From NCBI GenBank assembly GCA_964617565.1, contig CAZTYH010000007.1:1-64000 (forward strand): a DNA stretch of 64,000 nt, in the 5' to 3' direction. Positions 48,932-58,878 of this stretch are shown one piece after another. Source of the DNA: JAKJGV01 sp964617565 (GTDB taxonomy: Bacteria; Verrucomicrobiota; Kiritimatiellia; CAIQIC01; JAGNIJ01). Under the pieces are notes generated by a model. The model saw nothing but the letters and a program-made list of their open reading frames with translations. It had not been told where the DNA came from and searched no databases. Within the stretch, counting starts at the first letter, position 1. Each line of letters starts with the position of its first letter. A program made the position numbers and the translations under genes.

Positions 48932-51025
48932 ATGGACAACCGGGACCATTCATCATTCATTTCGCTGCGCAACGCAATCCGATGGGTGCTGCGCGAGATA
49001 GGCTCCGGGTTTGCACGCCTCCGAACCCATGAACACCTGTTTCCCCTGCTCGTCGCCATTATCATCGGTTTGTTCTGTGGAGGAGCCGCTGTTGTATTTC
49101 GTTTGTTGATCGCGGGATTCAAGGATCTTTTCTGGGGTTCGCCCTGGATCGCTGTAGATCTGCTGAGAGATCAACCCGCATGGCGTATCGTGCTTGTACC
49201 CGCTGCGGGTGGCCTTCTGGTCGGTCTTTTCGCGCATATTTTCAGCAGGGAGTCAAGCGGACATGGCGTGCCTGAAGTCATGCTCGCGGTCGCGCGTCTA
49301 AACGGAATTATCCGCGCACGCGTGGCGTTGACTAAGACCCTGACCGCAGCCGTAACCCTCGCTTCGGGAGGCTCGGCCGGGCCGGAAGGACCGATTATTC
49401 AAATCGGATCAGCCATCGGCTCCTTTACCGGTCAACTGCTTAAAGCTTCTCGACGACGACTGCGAACCTTTATCGGGTGTGGAGCGGCCGGCGGCATCGC
49501 CGCAACCTTCAACGCGCCCATCGCCGGCGCTCTCTTTGCGGTCGAAGTCATTCTCGGCGAATTCGGCGTCAGCCAATTCAGTCCCATCGTCATATCCTCC
49601 GTCCTCGCCACCCTCGTAGCACGCCATTATTTCGGAGCCGGCCCTGTCTTTGCCGTGCCCGCCTACCGATTGGCCTCTTCCCTGGAACTAATCCCTTACG
49701 CGTTGCTCGGTGCGCTTTGCGGGCTGGTATCCTTTGCGTTCATCCGCGCCCTGGGTGCATCGGAGGACTACTTTGATAAACAGTCCAAGGCGCCCGCGTG
49801 GCTGCGACCGGCAATGGGAGGATTGCTGGTTGGACTAATCGGGCTTTTCCTTCCCCACATTTTCAGTGACGGGCATCACGTGATTGATCTCGCGCTACTA
49901 AACCGGCTTGCCTGGTGGCTCCTGCCGGTACTGCTGGTGATGAAAATCGTCGCCACATCATTGACCCTCGGATCCGGCGGTTCGGGCGGCGTTTTTTCTC
50001 CATCGCTGTTCATGGGCGCTATGACTGGCGCACTGGTCGGGCAGCTTTCCGGCGCACTGATGCACCACGCGACAACGCTCGAGCTTGGCGGCTATGCGCT
50101 CGCCGGAATGGGCGGCCTCGTGGCGGGAACCACCCATGCGCCCATCACCGCCATCGTGATCATTTTCGAAATTACCGGCAGCTACAACCTCATCCTCCCA
50201 CTCATGATCGTCTGCATTCTTTCCAGCGTCGTCGCCCGGAAATTGTGCCCGCATACGATCTATACCGTCAAACTGGCTGCACGCGGAATAGATCTGTTCG
50301 AAGGACGCTCCCTCGACCTGCTTCAGCATTGCCGCGTGGACCAGTGCATGGGCCATGACTTCGAAACCCTGCCTGCCGACACCCTCGAGTCGGAGGCGCT
50401 GAATCACATCCTGCAGAGCAAGTACGCGCATCTTTATCTTGTCGCCGATGGCCAGCTTCGAGGCGTTCTACCTCTCTCCGAAGCGCGACGCCTGTTCCTG
50501 AAACGAGACCGCCCCAACCCCTCCGCTCGCGCAGGCGACCTGAACAGAATTGATTCGCCGTTCTGCATACCGAGCGAAAGTTTGAGCGTGGCGTTGCCCC
50601 GCTTCATCCGGTCCGGTCTGCCGGAATTGCCCGTAGTCACGGACGCTGACTCAAAAGAACTGATTGGGGTGTTGCGCTACGCCGATGTGATACGTGCCTA
50701 CCAGGACGAGATTTTGAAGGCTGATACGGTCGGCAGTCTCGCCACGCACGTTGCGGCCACGCAGTCATCGAAGAAGGTCCGCGTCATGGAGGACTTCTTC
50801 CTCGCGGAATGGGATCCGCCGGCCTCATTCTGGAATAAAACGCTGAAAACTCTTCGATTGCCCGCCATGTACGGCGTTCATGTGGTTCTCGTCAAAAGCC
50901 GGGAGGACAAAGACAGATCCCTTGCGCTGCCGGTTATGCCCGGCCCGGATTATATAATCGCCGAGAACGATGCGCTCATCATCTACGGTCGCGAAGAGGA
51001 TATTGACCGCGCACTCACATTGTAG
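48932..51025 (+). CDS. ClC-family chloride channel/exchanger with CBS and TrkA-C-like domains
   Basis: 697 aa. The ion path motifs GSAGPEGPIIQ (with the gating glutamate) and GSGGSGGVFSPSLFMGA are intact, preceded by SSGHGVPEVM. About 12 membrane helices end near residue 440. A CBS pair (residues about 465-600) and a C-terminal TrkA_C-like domain (about 620-697) follow as nucleotide/ligand sensors. Next to MscS, suggesting a shared role in ion or osmotic balance. Confidence 0.93.
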   Translation: MDNRDHSSFISLRNAIRWVLREIGSGFARLRTHEHLFPLLVAIIIGLFCGGAAVVFRLLIAGFKDLFWGSPWIAVDLLRDQPAWRIVLVPAAGGLLVGLFAHIFSRESSGHGVPEVMLAVARLNGIIRARVALTKTLTAAVTLASGGSAGPEGPIIQIGSAIGSFTGQLLKASRRRLRTFIGCGAAGGIAATFNAPIAGALFAVEVILGEFGVSQFSPIVISSVLATLVARHYFGAGPVFAVPAYRLASSLELIPYALLGALCGLVSFAFIRALGASEDYFDKQSKAPAWLRPAMGGLLVGLIGLFLPHIFSDGHHVIDLALLNRLAWWLLPVLLVMKIVATSLTLGSGGSGGVFSPSLFMGAMTGALVGQLSGALMHHATTLELGGYALAGMGGLVAGTTHAPITAIVIIFEITGSYNLILPLMIVCILSSVVARKLCPHTIYTVKLAARGIDLFEGRSLDLLQHCRVDQCMGHDFETLPADTLESEALNHILQSKYAHLYLVADGQLRGVLPLSEARRLFLKRDRPNPSARAGDLNRIDSPFCIPSESLSVALPRFIRSGLPELPVVTDADSKELIGVLRYADVIRAYQDEILKADTVGSLATHVAATQSSKKVRVMEDFFLAEWDPPASFWNKTLKTLRLPAMYGVHVVLVKSREDKDRSLALPVMPGPDYIIAENDALIIYGREEDIDRALTL

Positions 51026-51029
51026 TCCG

Positions 51030-51521
51030 TCACTCTTTACGCCGGGTGCGCGAGGCGATCGCCCGCTCCGCTTCGCGTTCCGCCGTCCGCCTGCGGATCG
51101 TCTCCCGCTTATCCCCCGCATGTTTGCCGCGGCACAGCCCAAGCTCAACCTTTACATGGCCACGATGGAAATAGAGCTTCAAGGGAACCAGCGCCATGCC
51201 CTTCGTCGCCGTCTCCCCTACCAGCTTGTCTATTTCGCGGCGATGCAACAGCAGGCGCTTGGGACGGACCGGATCATAACCGTCGGCGCGGGCGTGTTCG
51301 TAAGGTTGGATATGGAACCCGCATAAAACCGCCTGCCCCTTGTCAATGCGGCTGAACGCTTCGTTGAGGCTGAAACGCCCTTCGCGAATGGATTTCACTT
51401 CGGCGCCGCGCAGAACAATTCCCGCCTCGATGCGTTGCACCACAAAGTAGTCGCGAAGCGCCTTGCGGTTGGTGGCAACCGGAGGACGTGAATCCTTGGA
51501 GGTCTTCTTTGCAGAGTCCAT
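51030..51521 (-). CDS. smpB: SsrA-binding protein
   Basis: 163 aa. The OB-fold core (DYFVVQRIEAGIVLRGAEVKSIREGRFSLNEAF, LCGFHIQPY, RPKRLLLHRREI) and the basic C-terminal tail that enters the decoding centre are present. It brings tmRNA to stalled ribosomes. No tmRNA gene lies in the neighbouring 34 bp. It converges with the ClC gene (4-bp gap). Confidence 0.96.
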   Translation of the reverse strand: MDSAKKTSKDSRPPVATNRKALRDYFVVQRIEAGIVLRGAEVKSIREGRFSLNEAFSRIDKGQAVLCGFHIQPYEHARADGYDPVRPKRLLLHRREIDKLVGETATKGMALVPLKLYFHRGHVKVELGLCRGKHAGDKRETIRRRTAEREAERAIASRTRRKE

Positions 51522-51555
51522 CCCTAATCCTCGCCCAACCGGCTTTTTGTTCGGA

Positions 51556-51801
51556 TTATAGCGTCGGCAGAATATCTTCCGTCGGAGCGCGGGTCGGCGT
51601 AAAGGATATCTCCGCCGACAGCTTGCCTTCGGCGATTTCCTTCAAGGCCAGATCCATGTGCGCCATCTGCGGATTGTCCGGCTTGACCATCGGCCGATGG
51701 CCGGAGTTCAACTGTCGAACGCGGCGCGAAACCACGTTGATCAGGAGAGGAATATTCGAGATCTTCTGTTTTGCCAATTCTAGATAATTCGGATTAACCA
51801 T
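51556..51801 (-). CDS. rpoZ: RNA polymerase omega-like subunit
   Basis: 81 aa from the ATG at 51801, with a GGAGG upstream. VNPNYLELAKQKISNIPLLINVVSRRVRQLNSGHRPMV follows the omega pattern, with the RR-V-RQL block in place of the usual RARQL. The tail AHMDLALKEIAEGKLSAE matches the expected EIA helix. It sits between groEL and smpB. Confidence 0.82.
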   Translation of the reverse strand: MVNPNYLELAKQKISNIPLLINVVSRRVRQLNSGHRPMVKPDNPQMAHMDLALKEIAEGKLSAEISFTPTRAPTEDILPTL

Positions 51802-51833
51802 TCTCGTTTCCTCCCATCGCTTCTTAGAGATAC

Positions 51834-51863
51834 GAGCGGGGCGCACTATAATGCGCCCCGCTC
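51834..51863. terminator. Strong hairpin between groEL and rpoZ
   Basis: GAGCGGGGCGCA (51834-51845), 6-nt loop, TGCGCCCCGCTC (51852-51863): a perfect 12-bp GC-rich stem placed after the groEL stop in transcription order. No U-run follows on the - strand, so it may attenuate read-through into rpoZ or protect the groEL mRNA end. Confidence 0.7.
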
Positions 51864-51896
51864 TTCAGTGTCAACCGGCAATTCCGGCTTGTTTTA

Positions 51897-53534
<1,638 letters not shown>

Positions 53535-53572
53535 CGGTCATTTCTCCTTATTGTTTCTCTGGGTAATGTCCA

Positions 53573-53863
53573 TCAATCCGCGATGATGCCGAGGATATCT
53601 TCCTCGCGCAGGATCAAATATTCCTTGCCGTCCATCTTGATTTCGGTGCCGCCGTACTTCGGCATCAACACCTTGTCGCCCTTCTTCACGTTGAAGGGAA
53701 TAGCCTTGCCGCTGTCGTCCAGCTTGCCGGTTCCGACCGCAATCACCTTGCCCTGCTGCGGCTTCTCTTTCGCCGTGTCAGGAATGATAATTCCACCTTT
53801 CTGCTGCTCGCTCTCCTTCACCGGTTCAACCAGGACTCGGTCCGCCAATGGCTGAATCTTCAT
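53573..53863 (-). CDS. groES: 10-kDa co-chaperonin GroES
   Basis: 96 aa from the ATG at 53863 with AGGAGG about nine bases upstream. KIQPLADRVLVEPVKESEQQKGGIIIPDTAKEKPQQGKV contains the mobile loop; KKGDKVLMPKYGGTEIK follows. No CIRCE operator is visible upstream. Caps GroEL. Confidence 0.97.
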   Translation of the reverse strand: MKIQPLADRVLVEPVKESEQQKGGIIIPDTAKEKPQQGKVIAVGTGKLDDSGKAIPFNVKKGDKVLMPKYGGTEIKMDGKEYLILREEDILGIIAD

Positions 53864-53975
53864 ACGTAGCACTCCTCCTTCTTGCTTGTTTCGGTTGCTG
53901 AGTTATGAACCCGCGCATCGCAACGTGGAACACCCACGCAGGGCGCGAGCTCCTGTTTCCCTATTGAGAATCCCT

Positions 53976-55910
53976 TCAGTCCTTCTTCTTGTTGTCGTCC
54001 ACCATCTCGAAGTCGGCATCAATCACATCGCCCTCGGCTCCGCCCTTTGCCCCGGCATCCGGCGCTCCGCCGCCTTGCGGACCCTGCTGCTGCGCACCCG
54101 CTCCCGGCTGCTTCGCCTGGGCATACAACTCCGCCGACAGCGCCTGCATCTCGGTATTGACGGTTTCCAGCCCGGACTTCATCCGCGCCACGTCGCCCGC
54201 CTTGATCGCTTCCTTGAGCTGTCCAACCGCGGTCTCGACCTTCGCTTTCTTGTCCGCGGAAACCTTGTCCCCGTGCTCCTTGATGAACTTCTCGGTTTCG
54301 TAAACCGTGGCGTCTGCGCGATTGCGGGTCTCCGCTTCCTCGCGCCGCTGGGCGTCGTCGCTCGCATGCGACTCCGCCTCGTGCCGCATCTTTTCAATCT
54401 CTTCCTTGGTCAACCCGCTCGACGCCGTAATCGTAATCTTCTGCTCGCGCCCCGTTCCAAGGTCTTTCGCACCGACGTGCAGGATTCCGTTCGCGTCAAT
54501 GTCGAACGTCACTTCGATTTGCGGCACACCGCGCGGCGCAGGCGGAATCCCGTCCAGGTGGAAGCGCCCGATCGTCTTGTTGTCGCCGGCCATCTTGCGC
54601 TCACCCTGCAGCACATGGATTTCCACGGTGGACTGGCTGTCCGCCGCCGTGCTGAATATTTCGCTCTTGCGCGTGGGGATCGTGGTGTTTCGCTCAATGA
54701 GCGGAGTGAAAATGCCGCCCAGCGTCTCGATACCCAGCGTCAGCGGGGTCACGTCGAGCAACAACACGTCCTTGACGTCGCCTTTTAACACACCGCCCTG
54801 GATGCCCGCGCCTACCGCAACCACTTCGTCCGGATTCACACCCTTGTGCGGCTCTTTGTTGAACATCTTCTGCGTCAACTGCTGCACCTTCGGCATGCGC
54901 GTCATACCGCCGACAAGGACGATTTCGTCCACCTTCGATGCATCCGTTTTCGCATCGCGCAGGCAGTTCTCCACCGGCTTCAGCGTGCGCCCGACCAAGT
55001 CATCCACCAGTTGCTCCAGCTTCGACCGGGTCAGCGTCATCGCCAGGTGCTTCGGTCCGCTCGCGTCCGCCGTGATGAACGGCAGGTTGATTTCCGACTG
55101 CTGCTGGCTCGACAGCTCGCACTTCGCCTTTTCGGCTGCTTCCTTCAGACGCTGAACAGCCATCGGATCCTTGGACAAGTCAATGCCGTTGTCCTTCTTG
55201 AACTCCTGCACCATCCAGTCAATGATGCGCTGGTCGAAATCATCACCGCCGAGATGCGTATCGCCGTTGGTGGCCTTCACCTCGAAAACGCCCTCGCCGA
55301 TTTCCAGCACGGAAATATCGAACGTTCCGCCGCCCAGATCGTATACCGCAATGCGCTCGTCCTTCTTCTTATCCAAACCGTATGCCAGCGATGCTGCCGT
55401 CGGCTCATTGATGATGCGAAGCACCTCGAGACCCGCAATCCTTCCGGCATCCTTGGTCGCCTGCCGCTGGCTGTCGTTGAAGTAAGCCGGAACCGTGATG
55501 ACCGCCTGCGTGATCTTTGTTCCGAGATAGGCTTCCGCGTCGGCCTTCATCTTCTGAAGAATCATCGCTGAAATTTCCGGCGGGGAATACGTCTTGTCGC
55601 CGATCTTCACATGCGCATCGCCGTTCGAGGCTTTAACCACCTCGTAAGGAACAAGGGAAATCTCATGCGCTACTTCTTCATACTTGCGCCCCATGAAACG
55701 CTTGATGGAGTAAACCGTATTGCGCGGGTTTGTAACGGCCTGGCGCTTCGCCGGCGTACCAACCAGACGCTCACCGGTTTTTGTGAAAGCCACGACAGAC
55801 GGCGTCGTCCGTCCGCCTTCTGCATTCGGAATCACCACAGGCTGCCCACCCTCCATAACCGACATGCAGGAGTTCGTTGTTCCTAAATCGATTCCAAGTA
55901 CTTTTGACAT
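53976..55910 (-). CDS. dnaK: Hsp70 chaperone DnaK
   Basis: 644 aa. The ATPase domain has GIDLGTTNSCMSVMEGG, VPAYFNDSQRQATKDAG, DLGGGTFDISVLE and VGGMTRMPKVQ. The substrate-binding domain starts near residue 395 (LLLDVTPLTLGIETLGG). The C-terminal lid ends in a G/A/Q-rich tail and DADFEMVDDNKKKD. GrpE and DnaJ genes are not in this window. The 290-bp upstream region carries an operator-like palindrome. Confidence 0.98.
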   Translation of the reverse strand: MSKVLGIDLGTTNSCMSVMEGGQPVVIPNAEGGRTTPSVVAFTKTGERLVGTPAKRQAVTNPRNTVYSIKRFMGRKYEEVAHEISLVPYEVVKASNGDAHVKIGDKTYSPPEISAMILQKMKADAEAYLGTKITQAVITVPAYFNDSQRQATKDAGRIAGLEVLRIINEPTAASLAYGLDKKKDERIAVYDLGGGTFDISVLEIGEGVFEVKATNGDTHLGGDDFDQRIIDWMVQEFKKDNGIDLSKDPMAVQRLKEAAEKAKCELSSQQQSEINLPFITADASGPKHLAMTLTRSKLEQLVDDLVGRTLKPVENCLRDAKTDASKVDEIVLVGGMTRMPKVQQLTQKMFNKEPHKGVNPDEVVAVGAGIQGGVLKGDVKDVLLLDVTPLTLGIETLGGIFTPLIERNTTIPTRKSEIFSTAADSQSTVEIHVLQGERKMAGDNKTIGRFHLDGIPPAPRGVPQIEVTFDIDANGILHVGAKDLGTGREQKITITASSGLTKEEIEKMRHEAESHASDDAQRREEAETRNRADATVYETEKFIKEHGDKVSADKKAKVETAVGQLKEAIKAGDVARMKSGLETVNTEMQALSAELYAQAKQPGAGAQQQGPQGGGAPDAGAKGGAEGDVIDADFEMVDDNKKKD

Positions 55911-56098
55911 GGTTCTTCGCCTTTCAGAGTTCGAATCATTCGTCTCTTTTCAAAAACATAATAAATCTCGCCCATTAATCAGCAGATGATGTGCCAAGCT
56001 GGCCGAAACAGGAGTGCTTTAAAAAACGCAATTGCTTGTATATCAAGATATAATGACTATTTTTGCCAATTTATAGCCATGGCTGAAACCCTTGCCAA

Positions 56099-56117
56099 AT
56101 GCGCCATTATGGCGCAT
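56099..56117. promoter_or_regulatory. 19-bp inverted repeat upstream of dnaK
   Basis: ATGCGCCA, 3-nt spacer TTA, TGGCGCAT: perfect 8-bp arms, in the 291-bp region (55911-56201) between dnaK and the DUF457 gene. The AT-rich stretch 56030-56075 nearer dnaK looks promoter-like (TTGGCA on the - strand at 56069-56064), but no -10 is convincing. Nothing else coding is seen there. Confidence 0.5.
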
Positions 56118-56201
56118 CTATATCCCTTGAAGGGCCGCCGTGTCACACACGAGGTGGCATACATCGGACTACACGCTGGTCCGTAAAACCCCATCGCCCC
56201 A

Positions 56202-56732
56202 TCAGCTCAACCTCTTCCCCGACCGCCGCCAGGCATACAGCCCGATCCAGATCAATACCAGCACGGCCCAGTAGCTCCACACGAACCAGCGGGCGCGCCA
56301 CCACGCGATGCCATGAAACCCCCAATGGCTCAGGGGATAGAAGATAAGTGTCTGAAACTTTCCGTCCACGTGTGAGATCGCATCGCAGAGAATGTGCAGC
56401 GTCCAGGCAAGCGATGCGATGAACAGCCTTCGCCTCCAAAAATACAGCAGCGCCGAAAACGCCAGAGCGATTACCAGGCTGTGAAACACACGATAAACCG
56501 TCAGCCAGCCGCCGTCGAAATAGCGGAAGAAATTGTCTTCCACCCCGGATATCGCATGCAAAATATAGGGAATCCACATGGACACCATGTCCGGCAGCAG
56601 GCCGAAGAACAAGGCCCACCACACCGTCGGCTCACGCCACCAGCGTACGCCGCGCGTGCCCGCGCGGCCGCCGGCCAGCCCCAGCCGGCTGCAAACCGTC
56701 ACGCCGTATAAACCATGCGCAAGCACATCCAT
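56202..56732 (-). CDS. Membrane-bound metal-dependent hydrolase-like protein (YdjM/DUF457 type)
   Basis: 176 aa. MDVLAHGLYG at the start, FFGLLPDMVSM and the HILCDAISHVDGKF block give the His/Asp pattern of this family. About four membrane helices. The biochemical role of the family is unclear. It stands between dnaK and ruvB on the same strand. Confidence 0.75.
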   Translation of the reverse strand: MDVLAHGLYGVTVCSRLGLAGGRAGTRGVRWWREPTVWWALFFGLLPDMVSMWIPYILHAISGVEDNFFRYFDGGWLTVYRVFHSLVIALAFSALLYFWRRRLFIASLAWTLHILCDAISHVDGKFQTLIFYPLSHWGFHGIAWWRARWFVWSYWAVLVLIWIGLYAWRRSGKRLS

Positions 56733-56789
56733 AGGACATCAACTTAACCCGGACCGCCGGGAACTCAAGCTCTCACGCCTGCACCATCG

Positions 56790-56873
56790 TACCCATCGTA
56801 CTCTTAATCGTAATCCTAATCGTAATCGTCCCAAGTCGAGGGATTACGATTACGAGTAAGATTAGGATGAAGA
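56790..56873. repeat. TAATCG/TAATCC word repeat with inverted copy
   Basis: Left side: TAATCGTAATCCTAATCG and so on; right side from 56840: GGATTACGATTACG, ending in GATTAGGATG. The two halves can pair imperfectly around AAGTCGA. It fills the gap after the ruvB stop. Confidence 0.65.
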
Positions 56874-56885
56874 ATCAGGGCACGC

Positions 56886-57902
56886 TCAGAGCATCTCGCC
56901 CTGCTTCGCGCCGGGTTTGATACCGAACTTTTCGTAGCAGCGTTCGGTCGCAACGCGTCCTTGCGGTGTGCGCTTGAGGTAGCCTTCCTGGATGAGATAC
57001 GGTTCATACACTTCCTCGATGGTGTCCGGTTCCTCACCCACCGACACGGCCAGCGAGTTGATCCCCACCGGACCGCCCGAAAACTTGTGAAGGACGGTTT
57101 CGAGAATGCGCTTATCCATTTCGTCCAACCCATGCTCGTCAATGTCGAGCATGGAAAGCGCCTTGTCCGCCACCTCTTCTGTAATCCGATTCCCGGCCTT
57201 CACCTGCGCATAGTCGCGCACCCACCGCAGCAGGTTGTTCGCGATGCGCGGCGTTCCGCGCGCGCGGGAAGCGATTTCCTCCGCACCCGACTCCTCGATA
57301 TCCACATTCAGAATCCGCGCCGACCGCTTGATGATTTCGCGCAGATCGCTCGCGGCATAATAATCCAGCCGCGCGCTCAACCCGAAACGCGACCGCAGCG
57401 GTGCCGTCAACAGGCCGCTTCTTGTCGTCGCCCCAACCAGTGTAAAACGCGGCAGGTTCAGCCGTACCGACCGCGCGTACGGACCCTGCTCGAGCATGAT
57501 ATCAATCACGAAGTCTTCCATCGCGGAATAGAGATACTCTTCCACCGATTTCTGCAGCCGGTGTATTTCGTCAATGAACACGATATCGCCGCGCTCGAGG
57601 TTGGTGAGAATGCCGGCCAGGTCGCCGGGCTTGTCAATGATCGGCCCCGAAGTTGCCTTGATATTCACACCCATCGCGTCGGCAAGGATATAGGCCAGCG
57701 TCGTCTTGCCCAGTCCCGGCGGACCGGAAAGCAGCACGTGATCGAGCACATCTTTCCGGCCGCGCGCGGCTTCGACGAACAACTCCAGCCGCTCCCGCAC
57801 CTTGTGCTGTCCCACAAAATCCTGGAACCTGGATGGACGGAGGCTGATATCGAATTCCGTATCCAACTTGCCCAGCGTATCGGTTATGAATCGTTCGGTC
57901 AT
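56886..57902 (-). CDS. ruvB: Holliday junction branch-migration ATPase RuvB
   Basis: 338 aa. Walker A LSGPPGLGKTTLA, Walker B IVFIDEIHRL, sensor 1 VGATTRSGLLTAPLRSRFG with the arginine finger region, and the C-terminal winged helix GPVGINSLAVSVGEEPDTIEEVYEPYL. Drives branch migration together with RuvA. It starts 88 bp after the ruvA stop; the gap holds a word repeat. Confidence 0.97.
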   Translation of the reverse strand: MTERFITDTLGKLDTEFDISLRPSRFQDFVGQHKVRERLELFVEAARGRKDVLDHVLLSGPPGLGKTTLAYILADAMGVNIKATSGPIIDKPGDLAGILTNLERGDIVFIDEIHRLQKSVEEYLYSAMEDFVIDIMLEQGPYARSVRLNLPRFTLVGATTRSGLLTAPLRSRFGLSARLDYYAASDLREIIKRSARILNVDIEESGAEEIASRARGTPRIANNLLRWVRDYAQVKAGNRITEEVADKALSMLDIDEHGLDEMDKRILETVLHKFSGGPVGINSLAVSVGEEPDTIEEVYEPYLIQEGYLKRTPQGRVATERCYEKFGIKPGAKQGEML

Positions 57903-57907
57903 GGTTT

Positions 57908-57988
57908 TGGGTTATTGGTTATTAGTTATCAGTTATCAAGATTCTTCAACCGAGAACTGACAACCGATAACAGATAACTGTTAACTGA
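57908..57988. repeat. GTTATCA word repeat with inverted copy between ruvA and ruvB
   Basis: GTTATTGGTTATTAGTTATC and AGTTATC (57911-57938) face CGATAACAGATAACTGTTAAC (57964-57984); 16 of 20 positions pair across the central arms. It sits inside what should be one operon, so it is transcribed. Confidence 0.7.
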
Positions 57989-57990
57989 CA

Positions 57991-58584
57991 TCACCGCGCC
58001 AGCGCTTTCCGCACCGTCTCTTCCACGGACGCATCCGGCCCCAGCGTCTTCACCACATCTTTAACCATTTTCTGCGCTTCAGCCTGTTTATAGCCGAGCG
58101 ATATCAAAGCGAGCATCGCGTCACGCATGCGCGTGCTTTCTTCCGGAGACGCGCCGGCCGTCACGGCCTCCATCGCTTCGCCTTCACCGATCTTGTCGCG
58201 CAACTCCAGCACGATCCGCTCCGCGGTCTTTTTCCCGATGCCCGATACCGAGCTCAATCGCGCGATATCGCCGCGAACCACCGCGGCCTTTAACTCGCGC
58301 ACAGACAACCCGCTCAGCGCCGTCAGCGCCAGCCGCGGACCGATGCCGCTGACGTCCATGAGCCGCAGGAACATCTCCCTCTCTTCGGGGGTCAAAAAGC
58401 CGTATAATGCGTGCGTATCCTCGCGCACGTGATCATAGGTAAGAACCCGGCACGAATCTCCCGACGAGGGCAGTTTATCATAACTGCTCAGCGGGATGAA
58501 AACTTCGTAGCCGACGCCGCCAACATTCAAAACGATGCGCGTCGGGTCCTTCTCAACCAGCGCGCCCTCAAGAAAAGTAATCAT
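57991..58584 (-). CDS. ruvA: Holliday junction-binding protein RuvA
   Basis: 197 aa from the ATG at 58584 (MITFLEGALVEKDPTRIVL); the longer frame is repeat-derived. OB-fold N terminus, two helix-hairpin-helix motifs (LMDVSGIGPRLALTALSG and LSSVSGIGKKTAERIVLEL) and the C-terminal RuvB-binding domain (ALISLGYKQAEAQKMV) are all there. Confidence 0.96.
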   Translation of the reverse strand: MITFLEGALVEKDPTRIVLNVGGVGYEVFIPLSSYDKLPSSGDSCRVLTYDHVREDTHALYGFLTPEEREMFLRLMDVSGIGPRLALTALSGLSVRELKAAVVRGDIARLSSVSGIGKKTAERIVLELRDKIGEGEAMEAVTAGASPEESTRMRDAMLALISLGYKQAEAQKMVKDVVKTLGPDASVEETVRKALAR

Positions 58585-58642
58585 GGGAGGGGTTTTAGCA
58601 TATCCGCGCATCAACGGCAATGATGGGGAAGGCGGAAAGAAT

Positions 58643-58849
58643 GGGGTGATGGGGTATTGGGGTGTTGGTGAGTTGAAGATAACTGAACACTTGATCGCAG
58701 GCTTAACCGCCACACTTACCCGGATACGCTTAATCGGCTGTCTTGATCGATTAAGTGTAAACGAGCAAGCATGGAAGTAAGTGTGTGGAGAATTGGGTTT
58801 GAACAATCAGTCGGTCTTTCGATTCAGTACCCCAAGACCCCATCACCCC
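58643..58849. repeat. 207-bp element with 21-bp terminal inverted repeats
   Basis: The left end GGGGTGATGGGGTATTGGGG (58643-58662, arm ends at 58663) and the right end 58829-58849 are reverse complements with one mismatch. The 165-bp interior holds nested inverted pieces, for example CTTAATCG/CGATTAAG and CCACACTTAC/GTAAGTGTGTGG. No open frame and no clear target duplication. It takes up most of the 294-bp gap between ruvA and the CsgG-like gene (58585-58878). Confidence 0.7.
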
Positions 58850-58878
58850 GATCCCCCAATCCGCCTGCGGCCGGAGTA

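Noticed and set aside
51522..51555. tmRNA gene next to smpB
   Set aside because: The gap is only 34 bp and no tmRNA end motif is present.
53864..53880. GAGTGCTA upstream of groES on the - strand, like half of a CIRCE element
   Set aside because: The partner half TTAGCACTC is missing at the required 9-bp spacing, and the match overlaps the ribosome site.
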